A DNA stretch of 64,000 nucleotides from CFX2 sp014338005 (GTDB lineage: Bacteria > Chloroflexota > Anaerolineae > Aggregatilineales > Phototrophicaceae): positions 52,457 through 116,456 of the forward strand of contig SZPE01000003.1 of assembly GCA_030263555.1 (NCBI GenBank). Reading direction: 5' to 3'. Within the stretch, counting starts at the first letter, position 1. Each line of letters begins with the position of its first letter. Made by a program: the position numbers and the translations under genes. The notes under the pieces were generated by a model. It made no database searches. It saw only the letters and a program-made list of their open reading frames with translations, and was not told the origin of the DNA. This document shows, piece by piece, positions 25,051 through 33,076 of the stretch.

Positions 25051-26624
25051 AAACGGCGCGTCTGGAGGAGCTGTTGAGCCGCCGCCTGTTTCAAAATCAT
25101 GTCCTTGTGCTGGTGGCGCTGCTGCTGGTTATCACGCTGCTGGCGCTGCCGACGCTGACTTATCCACTGGGGCGCGACCAGGGCGAGTTCGCCACCATCG
25201 GGCGCGGCCTGTTGGACGGGCGCGTCCCTTACCGTGACCTGTGGAATCCTAAACCGCCGGCTGTGTTTTATGTCTACGCGGCGGCGATGGCGCTGTTCGG
25301 GCGTTCGACCGAGGCGCTGCGCCTGATTGACCTGCTGATCGTGCCGGTCATTTCGGCGGCGCTGTACCGGCTTAGCGGGCGGCTCGCCAGCCGGCGGGTG
25401 GGGCTGTGGGCGGCGCTGGTATTCCCGGTTTTTTACTTCACCGAAACGTTCTGGACGCTCACCCAGAACGACGGAATCGCCCTGCTGCCGATGACGCTGG
25501 CGATGCTGAGCATGGCCGAGGCGCGGCGAGGCGGCCCGGTCTGGGCTTTTGTGGCCGGGGCGCTGTGCGCCTGGGCAGTGTGGTTTAAATATCCTTTCGC
25601 GCTGTTCGGGCTGGCGCTGGCGGCAGGTTATATCCTGCTGCGCCCGTTCAACGCCGGGATGGCAGCCAGGGCAGCAGCGGCTTTTGTGGTCGGCGGGCTG
25701 CTGGTCGGCCTGGGCGGGGCGGCCTATCTGTCGGCCATCGGCGCGTGGGACGGCCTGCTGGAAAGTCTCCGCGTCACCGCCGGTTACGCCGCGCTAACGC
25801 TCAACCCGGACGACTTCGGCGGCCTGATGGCGACGGCGCTCGGTTTCCGCTGGTCGCATTGGGGGCTGCTGTTCATCCTGGCAGGGGTAGGGCTGGCGCT
25901 GTGGCCGGATGACCGGCGCGGCGGGTGGGTTGTGCGGCTGTGGGCGCTGGCCGGGTTGGGCATCATGCTGGTGCAGGCCAAAGGGTACGATTATCACTGG
26001 CTGCCGATGCTGCCGCCGCTGGCGCTGCTGGCCGCCGGCGGCATAGACCGGATTCTGCAAACCCTCACCCGGCGCTCGGCCCACATTCGCGGTTTCCCGC
26101 TCAGGATAGCCGCGTCTGCGGGCGCTGCGCTGGGGCTGCTGGCAGTGCTGGCGGCGGGCATCTGGCCGAATGCTTGGCCGTACCTGACCGGTCAGGAAAG
26201 CCGGGAACGGTATTACAGCCGCTTCCAGGGTGGGGAGTTCGTGGCGGACGAATCGCTGCAAATGGCGGACTTTCTGCGGGAGCGGGTCGCGCCGGGCGAT
26301 TCGCTGTTCATCTGGGGCTTCAGGCCGGAGGTGTATTACCTCAGCGGGCTGAACCCGGCGGTGCGGTTTATCTTCCAGTTCCCGCTGGTGGGCGACTGGT
26401 ATCCGGCGGCCTGGAAGCAGGAAACGGTGGAGCAGTTGTGGGCGGCGCTGCCGCCTTACGTGCTGGTGCTGGAAGGCGATTTTATGCCCTGGGTGACGGG
26501 CAGGGATGCAGACTCCCATACGCTGCTTCAGGATTATACTGAACTGAACAACTGGCTGATATTCAACTACGAGCGCGAGACGCAGATAGGCAGCTTTTTA
26601 GTATGGCGACGAAAACCGACGTGA
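25047..26624 (+). CDS. GT39/ArnT-like membrane glycosyltransferase
   Basis: A 525-residue protein with about 11-12 membrane helices. The first loop carries the family signature PLGRDQGEFATIGRGLLDGR (the Asp-Gln-Gly-Glu acidic motif) and YRDLWNPKPPAVFYVYA. The C-terminal soluble part (VAPGDSLFIWGFRPEVYYLSG) faces outside. Such enzymes move sugars from polyprenyl phosphates to lipids, proteins or glycans. It starts at TTG overlapping the previous stop (TTGA) and runs 22 bases into the next gene, so three genes are tightly packed. Confidence 0.85.
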   Translation: MKTARLEELLSRRLFQNHVLVLVALLLVITLLALPTLTYPLGRDQGEFATIGRGLLDGRVPYRDLWNPKPPAVFYVYAAAMALFGRSTEALRLIDLLIVPVISAALYRLSGRLASRRVGLWAALVFPVFYFTETFWTLTQNDGIALLPMTLAMLSMAEARRGGPVWAFVAGALCAWAVWFKYPFALFGLALAAGYILLRPFNAGMAARAAAAFVVGGLLVGLGGAAYLSAIGAWDGLLESLRVTAGYAALTLNPDDFGGLMATALGFRWSHWGLLFILAGVGLALWPDDRRGGWVVRLWALAGLGIMLVQAKGYDYHWLPMLPPLALLAAGGIDRILQTLTRRSAHIRGFPLRIAASAGAALGLLAVLAAGIWPNAWPYLTGQESRERYYSRFQGGEFVADESLQMADFLRERVAPGDSLFIWGFRPEVYYLSGLNPAVRFIFQFPLVGDWYPAAWKQETVEQLWAALPPYVLVLEGDFMPWVTGRDADSHTLLQDYTELNNWLIFNYERETQIGSFLVWRRKPT

Positions 26625-27028
26625 TCGTGCGGCCCGCTATGGACGTGGACGCCCCCGCCCTGGCGGACTTCATCAAACCCTTCGTCGAGGACGGCAAGCT
26701 GCTGCCCCGCACCCTGGACGAGCTGGCCGATCTGCTGCCGCTGTTTTTTATCGCGGAACTGGAAGGCCGGATGGTCGGCTGCGCGGCGCTGGAAGTATAT
26801 TCGCCCAAGCTGGCCGAAATCCGCAGCCTGGCCGTCGCACCAGATGCACAGGGTATGGGCATCGGCAAACGGCTGGTAGCGGCCTGCCTGGAGCGCGCCC
26901 GCAGCCGGAACGTGCTGGAGGTGATGGCGATCACTTCGGCAGACGAATTTTTCATCAACTGCGGTTTCGACTATACGCTGCCCGGCGAAAAACGCGCCCT
27001 GTTTTACCAAACGCGGGATAACGCCTGA
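26603..27028 (+). CDS. GNAT acetyltransferase, ArgA/NAGS-like
   Basis: A 141-residue GNAT protein. The acetyl-CoA loop reads QGMGIGKRLV, preceded by EVYSPKLAEIRSLAVAPDA, and the protein opens with DVIVRPAMDVDAPALADFI then LLPRTLDELADLLPLFFI. This fits the short N-acetylglutamate-synthase-type GNATs that start arginine synthesis by acetylating glutamate. Other argA-like GNATs with different substrates cannot be excluded. Its start lies inside the end of the GT39 gene (22-base overlap, different frame). No other arginine gene is near. Confidence 0.75.
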   Translation: MATKTDVIVRPAMDVDAPALADFIKPFVEDGKLLPRTLDELADLLPLFFIAELEGRMVGCAALEVYSPKLAEIRSLAVAPDAQGMGIGKRLVAACLERARSRNVLEVMAITSADEFFINCGFDYTLPGEKRALFYQTRDNA

Positions 27029-27061
27029 GGCTTTATGCCGCGCCGCCGAACCCCGACGGCT

Positions 27062-29167
27062 TTAAACGCCAGACACCGGCAAGGTGAACAAAAAGCGCCC
27101 CTCTCGTCTGCCGCGCTGCCGCCCCTCGGCCCAGATTTTGCCCCGGTGCAGTTCGACAAAACTGCGCGCGATGGTCAGCCCCAGGCCGGTGCCGGCGATT
27201 TTGCCGGCGCGCGCCTCCTGCGACCGAAAAAATGGCAGAAACACCTGCTCGGTTTCCTCCGGTTTGATGCCCGGCCCTTCGTCCGTCACCGTCACCAGAA
27301 TGCCCGGCAGCACGACATCCGGGGGAGCGCCGGCGGGCAGCGCCTCGCGCGCGGCTACGTAGCGGGCGGTCAGGCGGATAACGCTGTTCTCCGGGCTGTA
27401 TTTGATGGCATTCCCCAGCAGGTTAGTGACCGCCTGGATGAGCCGGTTTCGGTCTGCCCGGACTGCCGGCAAATCATCATCGCACTGCATGACGACCCTC
27501 TGCCCGCGCATTTTGTGCTGCGGCTCCAGGAGCGCGATCGCTTCGGCCAGAATGTCCGGCAGGCGGGCTTCCTCCAGGTTTAACTTGAGCTGCCCGGCGT
27601 CGGCGCGCGCGATTTCGATGATGTCCGAAAAAACCCGGTTGAGATGTACAGCACTCTGGTGGATGATCTCGACATACTCCCGCGCCACATCAGGAAGCTG
27701 GTCGCCGGCCGCTTCCAGGATAAATTCGGCGAAACCTCGAATGGAGGTCAGCGGTGTGCGAAGCTCGTGCGATACCCACGAGACGAAATTTGCCCGCAGC
27801 GCCGCCGACGCCCGCTCCGCCGACACATCATGAAAGATGTAGATGCGCCCCATCACCCGGTTTTCCTGGTAAACCGGCGCGCTGTACCAGGTGATGGCGG
27901 CATGATACCCATCCGGGTGAACCATCTCAAATTCGCCGCGATGAACGGCAGTATCCGCGAAGGGAAAACTCAGCCAGCGCCGCCGCAGTTCCTGGCGCAC
28001 ATCGTCGGGGATTTGCAGGCGTTCCAGCAGTTTACGCAGCGGCAGCCCCTGCACCGCCGCCGCGCTGGTTTGGAACATGCGCGCAAAACATTCGTTAACC
28101 GTCAGCACCGTCGCATTAAGCGGATTCGGCAGCACCATCATCACGCCGTCGGTCACGGCGTCCAGCAGGGCGGAACGGGCGCGCTGCACCAGGTCGTGCT
28201 GCTGCTGAAGCATCCGCGCCATGGTGCCGACGGCTAAAAATTCGCTGACGGCGCGGTAGTTGTCCATCTCTTGCGCGGTAAACTGGTATGGGCGGTCGGT
28301 GGCGATGGCGATCACACCCAGGCGGCGGTTTCCGGCGTGCAGCGCGATCAGCGTTAAGGACTGCACCCGCTCCTCGCGGATGAAAGCCCGCACCAGCGGG
28401 TCAAGCCGCGACCTGAGCGGTTTGACGCTGGCGAACGTCAGCACGCGGCTGCTGTCGAGTTCCGCCAGCAGGTCGGCATATTGATCCAGGTAAAACCGCA
28501 CACCTACACCGATCCCCTGGCCGTAACGCCGCAGCCAACTGCCCTGAATTTCCAGGTAGTCAAACGGGCCGTCAGGGCGATTTTCGTGCTGCGGCCCGTA
28601 AAACATCAGCACGCACATCGCCACCTGTGGGCTGCACAGATAATCGTGCAGGATATTGATGAGCTGCTGCGGCGAGGGCTGGTCGCCGATGATGTGCGCC
28701 GCCGCCTGGATGGCGCGCGCGGCGGCTTGGTTGTCGTGCAGGTATTTGTTTTCGACGATGATGCGCGCCATGTTCACCCAGGGGTAGGCGCGCGCGGCGT
28801 GTTCCGGCCTGTAGGCGTCAGGCATGGCCGCCAGCAAAACCAGCAGGCCGGTTAATTCGCCGTCCATCATCAACCGGAAAACCAGCCCCGATTGAAAGCC
28901 AGTGTTTTCCAGAACATCACGAGACAGGGAAAAAACCTCGTCGGATGTGGATTCAAGCTGGCGTTCAAGCATCAAACGCAGGCGGTCTGAAGCAAAGCTG
29001 GCGACCGGCGCGCCGCTGTACTCCGCCAGCATTTCCAGCCGACGCTGGTAGCGATAATAGGTATAAACGCGCGCCAACTGCGCCGGGATTTCCTGGGCCA
29101 GTGTTTCCAGGATGTGGCGCAGTTGGGTGGAAGGCAGGGCGGACTCGACCTGAAACGCGGCGGGCAT
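27062..29167 (-). CDS. Sensor histidine kinase with GAF-like and PAS domains
   Basis: A 701-residue cytosolic kinase without membrane helices. Two GAF-like sensor regions (about residues 1-145 and 150-320) are followed by a PAS domain (about 330-450), a HisKA domain with His467 in FVSWVSHELRTPLTSIRGF, and an HATPase domain with the N box NLLGNAIKYSP, VTDEGPGIKPE and GTGLGLTIAR. The start lies 5 bases after the response-regulator stop on the same strand, so the pair forms one operon and one two-component system. The signal is unknown; a soluble ligand or redox state is likely. Confidence 0.92.
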   Translation of the reverse strand: MPAAFQVESALPSTQLRHILETLAQEIPAQLARVYTYYRYQRRLEMLAEYSGAPVASFASDRLRLMLERQLESTSDEVFSLSRDVLENTGFQSGLVFRLMMDGELTGLLVLLAAMPDAYRPEHAARAYPWVNMARIIVENKYLHDNQAAARAIQAAAHIIGDQPSPQQLINILHDYLCSPQVAMCVLMFYGPQHENRPDGPFDYLEIQGSWLRRYGQGIGVGVRFYLDQYADLLAELDSSRVLTFASVKPLRSRLDPLVRAFIREERVQSLTLIALHAGNRRLGVIAIATDRPYQFTAQEMDNYRAVSEFLAVGTMARMLQQQHDLVQRARSALLDAVTDGVMMVLPNPLNATVLTVNECFARMFQTSAAAVQGLPLRKLLERLQIPDDVRQELRRRWLSFPFADTAVHRGEFEMVHPDGYHAAITWYSAPVYQENRVMGRIYIFHDVSAERASAALRANFVSWVSHELRTPLTSIRGFAEFILEAAGDQLPDVAREYVEIIHQSAVHLNRVFSDIIEIARADAGQLKLNLEEARLPDILAEAIALLEPQHKMRGQRVVMQCDDDLPAVRADRNRLIQAVTNLLGNAIKYSPENSVIRLTARYVAAREALPAGAPPDVVLPGILVTVTDEGPGIKPEETEQVFLPFFRSQEARAGKIAGTGLGLTIARSFVELHRGKIWAEGRQRGRREGRFLFTLPVSGV

Positions 29168-29172
29168 AAGGT

Positions 29173-29922
29173 TTATTCAGCCGATTCTTCCTCGTCCGGC
29201 GCGTCCGAAGGCCGGCTACTGCCCTCCGGCGGGCGAATGGTGAACATATACCCAACGCCGCGTTCGGTGCGGATGTAATGCGGGTGGTGCGAGTCGGCTT
29301 CCAGTTTGCGGCGCAGCCGGTGCATGTGGACGCGCAGGGTATCCTCAAACACGTCCTCCGACGGCCATACGCGGGCGATTAACATGCGGTTTTCCACCAC
29401 GCGCCCGGCGTTGCGGAGCAAAACATGCAGCAGGATCGATTCGGTCGGCGTCAGGCCGAACGTTTTGCTGCCCACTGTCAGCCGGTTGTGGGCAAAATCC
29501 ACCGACAGATGTTCGTCAATGCGGACGACCGGCTCGCTGGCGTAATCCAGGCTGGGCATCCGCGCCAGGACAGCCTGGACGCGGGCTTCCAGTTCGCGCA
29601 GGTCAAAGGGTTTGACAATAAAATCCTCGGCATAACGTTTTAAGCCCTGGACGATGGTATCCGTGTCGCCTGTGGAGGTGACGAAGATGATCGGCACATC
29701 GGCCATAGATTTGAGTTTGCTGCTTAACTCGAAGCCGTGCATGGTCGGCAGCGCCAGATCAATCAAAGCGATGTGCGGCAGCCCGCGCTGTTTGACGTAT
29801 TCAATCGCTTCCGGCCCGTCCTGGACGGCGGTCACATCATAACCATGTGCCGTCATGTAATCGCCGATGAGCTTGCAGATATTTACCTCGTCCTCCACCA
29901 CAAGGACTTTGGTTTTGTTCAT
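29173..29922 (-). CDS. OmpR/PhoB-family response regulator
   Basis: A 249-residue regulator. The receiver domain has the acidic pair at residues 10-11, phospho-acceptor Asp55 (IALIDLALP) and Lys104 (IVKPFD). The winged-helix DNA-binding domain ends in LRRKLEADSHHPHYIRTERGVGYMF split over two strands. The last 20 residues are an acidic serine-rich tail not typical of the family. It is the first gene of the pair with the histidine kinase. Two GTTACA direct repeats 20 bases apart upstream may be its own binding sites. Confidence 0.92.
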   Translation of the reverse strand: MNKTKVLVVEDEVNICKLIGDYMTAHGYDVTAVQDGPEAIEYVKQRGLPHIALIDLALPTMHGFELSSKLKSMADVPIIFVTSTGDTDTIVQGLKRYAEDFIVKPFDLRELEARVQAVLARMPSLDYASEPVVRIDEHLSVDFAHNRLTVGSKTFGLTPTESILLHVLLRNAGRVVENRMLIARVWPSEDVFEDTLRVHMHRLRRKLEADSHHPHYIRTERGVGYMFTIRPPEGSSRPSDAPDEEESAE

Positions 29923-29961
29923 CCCTAGACCTCTTTTCGATCACCTAAATGTCTCAATATT

Positions 29962-29987
29962 TGTAACGAATATACACTAACTGTAAC
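29962..29987 (-). promoter_or_regulatory. Direct repeats upstream of the response-regulator gene
   Basis: On the minus strand GTTACA occurs twice, 20 bases apart (plus-strand TGTAAC at 29962-29967 and 29982-29987), with a TATATT -10-like element between. Two-turn spacing is typical for OmpR-family tandem sites. The 199-base space to the divergent phosphoribosyltransferase gene is markedly AT-rich. Function is inferred. Confidence 0.35.
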
Positions 29988-30121
29988 ACTAATGCCAGCG
30001 TTTTGACCATGAGAAATACACAAATCCGGTATCTAAAGTAAGGCCACCGCTGCCGCGTTTGTTCGCCGCGATATTTTTGCAGTAAGCTTTGAAGCGTATC
30101 TAAAAGAGAGGAGACTTGACC

Positions 30122-30718
30122 ATGAGCCAGCAGCCCTACGATTATTCGCAGCGGCGGGGAATCCGCCCGATTTCGTGGAATGACGTTCATGGGTTGTGCA
30201 AGGCGCTGGTGAAGGCCGCCGCCGCGTTTCGGCCAGAGATCATCCTGGCGGTCGGGCGCGGGGGATATTATCCCGGCACGCTGATCGCCCACATGCTGCG
30301 CGTGGAAATTTACCCGGTGCGGCTTTCGCGCCGGGTGAATGATGTGGCGACTCATGCCAGTCCAATGTGGCTGGTGCGCCCGCCGGAGGTTGTGCGCGGG
30401 CAGCGCGCGCTGGTGGTGGACGAAATCTCCAGCACCGGCGAAACGCTGCGGGTGGTCAAAGCCGAAGTCGAAAAACTGGGTGCGGCGGCGGTGCGCTGCG
30501 CCGTGTTATACGCGCACAGTTGGGGAACGGAAACGCCGGATTATATCGGCCTGGTGTCCGATGCGCTGCTGCTGAACCCCTGGGACCGGGAAATTTTCGC
30601 CAACGGCGCGTTCCAGATGCACCCGGAATACGCCGGCGCGCTGGCCGAACAGGGACTCCAGCCGGCACCTGACCTGCTCATCCCCGCGCCGGACTTCACC
30701 CTGGCGAAAGGCGGCTGA
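30122..30718 (+). CDS. Phosphoribosyltransferase (Gpt/Hpt-like)
   Basis: A 198-residue PRTase. The PRPP-binding loop is LVVDEISSTGETLRVVKAE, and an early ILAVGRGGYYPGTLIAHML matches the Gly-Gly loop of type I PRTases such as xanthine or hypoxanthine phosphoribosyltransferases. It would make a nucleotide from a base and PRPP. ATG 30122 follows AGAGGAG; an in-frame TTG two codons earlier is also possible. It is divergent from the two-component genes. The purine base cannot be read from sequence. Confidence 0.85.
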   Translation: MSQQPYDYSQRRGIRPISWNDVHGLCKALVKAAAAFRPEIILAVGRGGYYPGTLIAHMLRVEIYPVRLSRRVNDVATHASPMWLVRPPEVVRGQRALVVDEISSTGETLRVVKAEVEKLGAAAVRCAVLYAHSWGTETPDYIGLVSDALLLNPWDREIFANGAFQMHPEYAGALAEQGLQPAPDLLIPAPDFTLAKGG

Positions 30719-30739
30719 AGCCCACCGGCAGCTTAAGTG

Positions 30740-32353
30740 CTAAAGCGCCAGGAATCGGTCGGTGAAACCGGCTTTCGGCCTGCCGCCGGCGTCCACCAGG
30801 CCGTAGCCATCGTCCATGCCGTCCGCCCAGGCATACCAGATGGCGGCGGCTACCTGTCCCGCAAACTGCGCCTTGCAGATTCGCACAAATCCGGCGGCGT
30901 AGTCGCTCACCTGGGGCGCGATACTTAAGTCGCCCTGCCGCCCCAACACACCCCATTCGGTAATCCAGACCGGCCTGCCGGGCAGCACCGCCGCACACAG
31001 GCGGATTTCTTCGTCCAGCGGCCCCCAGTTGCTAAAAACATGCCCGGCTACGCCGCGCCCGTAAGGGTGCGTGGCGATGCCGTCCGGGCGCACATCGGCG
31101 GGCATGGCCGCCAGGGCCGCGCGGGCATAGGCGCTGCCCACCTGCGGGCCGCGTGTGTGGCCGCCAGTGATAATCGGTGTGGCGGGGTCTACCGAGCGGA
31201 TGGCGCGGATGGTTTCTGCCAGCAGGTGGCCGTAATCCGCCGCCGGAATCGGGACGGCAGCGCGGCCTTTGCCCGGTTCGGTATCCTGCTCGTTCCAGAT
31301 TTGATAGGCGTGAACGAAGCCGGTTGGCTTCCACAGTTCCACGCTGCGGCGGGCGAAGTCGGCATAGGTGCGGGTCAGGTCGCGCCAGCGCCCGCTGTCC
31401 ATCGCGTTCCAGTTGTATCCCGCGCCTTCGCCGTAAAGCTGGTGTGTAAATACCATCAGCACTTTCATCCCGGCGCGGGCGTAAGGCTCCAGCGCGGCCC
31501 GGTAGCGGTTGAAGGCCGCGCCGATGTCGGTATTACCGTAACGCCCGCTGCTGTTGTCGTCGGTATGCGGGCGGTCGGGGTTGAGCGACACGTTAAACTT
31601 CACGCGCACCCAGCCGATGCCGCGCATCAGAGCCGGGTCAGGGCGTCCGAGCGGGTTATAGATGTCCAGGTTCACGCCCAGCATGTTACCGGTCGTCGTA
31701 ACCGGCGCGGGAGCCGGAACAGGGACAGGCGCGCTGCCGGCCTGGAGATATTGAGCCGCTACGAAGCCGGTTAAACCGGCAGGACTCCGCACCTGGAGCC
31801 ACTGGCCGGGGACGCCCAGCTTGCCCCGCGTGGCTTCCGCTGTCTCCAGCGATTCGAGCGTGTCTGCCGCGTTCACCTGGGCGATGGGTTTGCCGTCTAC
31901 CGGGCGCTCGCGCAGGCGAACGCCGTCCAGAGTCGGACGAACGTAAACTTTTGACGGGGGCGCGGCGGGCGGAACGGGCGCGGGCGGGGGCGGAGTGGGT
32001 GCGGCGCTCGGCTGCGGCGCGGGCGGCGGCAGCAGCTTGGAGACATCCACCGCCTGCTCAACCGCCAATGTAAAACTCTCCGGCCCGGCGGATTCGGCCA
32101 GGATTTGCCCGGCGGCTACCGCCTGCCCCGGCTGGACGCGAACGGCGCGCAGGTTGCCATAAATGACGGTGTAAAGGCCGGTTTTCACCAGCACCGAGCC
32201 GCCGGTGATGGCAACCACCTGGCCGGCAGCGCCGGCGCTGACCGGCGTCCCGGCAGGTGCGTAAACGCCAATCGCGCCGGTAGCGGCATCGAACGGCGTG
32301 GTATAACGGGCGGGCGCTGCCGCCGACGGCCACTGTAAACTGAATGCTCCCAT
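30740..32353 (-). CDS. Chimeric M23-like/SH3b/glycoside-hydrolase-like protein
   Basis: A 537-residue protein of three parts. Residues 10-100 resemble a lysostaphin-type M23 fold (GVYAPAGTPVSAGAAGQV, then YTVIYGNL) but lack the histidine zinc ligands. After a proline/alanine linker comes an SH3b-like domain (about 140-205: GVRLRERPVDG ... LTGFVAAQYL). The remainder is a TIM-barrel glycosidase-like domain with AYQIWNEQDTEPG (acid/base glutamate after Asn) and PVWITEWGVLG (nucleophile-like glutamate), as in GH39/GH5-clan enzymes. No signal peptide is visible, which is odd for such domains. Ribosome site GAGAGGTGG. Confidence 0.75.
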   Translation of the reverse strand: MGAFSLQWPSAAAPARYTTPFDAATGAIGVYAPAGTPVSAGAAGQVVAITGGSVLVKTGLYTVIYGNLRAVRVQPGQAVAAGQILAESAGPESFTLAVEQAVDVSKLLPPPAPQPSAAPTPPPPAPVPPAAPPSKVYVRPTLDGVRLRERPVDGKPIAQVNAADTLESLETAEATRGKLGVPGQWLQVRSPAGLTGFVAAQYLQAGSAPVPVPAPAPVTTTGNMLGVNLDIYNPLGRPDPALMRGIGWVRVKFNVSLNPDRPHTDDNSSGRYGNTDIGAAFNRYRAALEPYARAGMKVLMVFTHQLYGEGAGYNWNAMDSGRWRDLTRTYADFARRSVELWKPTGFVHAYQIWNEQDTEPGKGRAAVPIPAADYGHLLAETIRAIRSVDPATPIITGGHTRGPQVGSAYARAALAAMPADVRPDGIATHPYGRGVAGHVFSNWGPLDEEIRLCAAVLPGRPVWITEWGVLGRQGDLSIAPQVSDYAAGFVRICKAQFAGQVAAAIWYAWADGMDDGYGLVDAGGRPKAGFTDRFLAL

Positions 32354-32422
32354 GAACCACCTCTCTTAAAAAGCGTGCCGCGTTCAAAACGATTTTCGGG
32401 CCGGGAAAAGACGAAAGGACGG

Positions 32423-32917
32423 CTACTGCTGGCCTTTTAAAGTGTCCCGGAACACGCTGATCTGCGCGCCGTGTTCGCGTTTGTGGCCGTAAAATGTGTA
32501 GACGATAAAATCATCCAAATCATATTCCGGGCCGTACCAGGGCAGCGCGCCGGTCTGCCGCCAGACCTCCGGCGGAATTTTAACCGCCAGGTCGGCTACA
32601 CGGCTGAAGACCTGGTTGTACTCGGCCAGCACGTCAGCGGGAGGCAGCCCCCGGCGCGCGCCGACCTGCGTGTCATTAAAGCTGTCTGGATCCATCTCAC
32701 CCATCTGGGTCAGATAGGGTGTGGCAGCCTGTTTGACGCCGGCAAAAGGCGACAGCACCTCGGTCAGCATATGCTCGTAAGACGCCAGGTGCGCCATAAT
32801 ATCCTTGACCGACCAGATGCCGCATACACCGCCGATTTCCCAATAATCAAAATCCAGGCCGTCTAGAGTACGTAAAATGTGCCGGTGTCCATACTTTAAA
32901 ATATCAGACGGGTTCAT
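32423..32917 (-). CDS. DinB/ClbS-like four-helix protein
   Basis: A 164-residue protein: HRHILRTLDGLDFDYWEI opens a helical bundle, with IWSVKDIMAHLASYEHML carrying a candidate metal histidine and FYGHKREHGAQI at the end providing further histidines. This matches the DinB-like/ClbS-DfsB hydrolase group (thiol transferases, toxin-resistance hydrolases). The ATG at 32917 has AAAGGGGA upstream; the frame remains open further back over the promoter region but has no signal there. Divergent from the kinase gene. Confidence 0.75.
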   Translation of the reverse strand: MNPSDILKYGHRHILRTLDGLDFDYWEIGGVCGIWSVKDIMAHLASYEHMLTEVLSPFAGVKQAATPYLTQMGEMDPDSFNDTQVGARRGLPPADVLAEYNQVFSRVADLAVKIPPEVWRQTGALPWYGPEYDLDDFIVYTFYGHKREHGAQISVFRDTLKGQQ

Positions 32918-33026
32918 CAAACATCCCCTTTCACCGGAATATATTCGTTGGGCGTACAAACAGTGTATAACGAAAAAGCGCATTTTGTCGAAAGTCCGCC
33001 GTATGGTTTTGTCCCCCGGTCTACCG

Positions 33027-33032
33027 TATAAT
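33027..33032 (+). promoter_or_regulatory. TATAAT -10 box for the PknB-like kinase gene
   Basis: A perfect TATAAT sits 44 bases upstream of the ATG, in the 159-base divergent space with the DinB-like gene. TGGTTT at 33004-33009 is a poor -35 at 17-base spacing. Confidence 0.4.
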
Positions 33033-33076
33033 GGGCGTGGATGGATGAATCCCGGCGCGGACGGTAAAGGCGCGAT

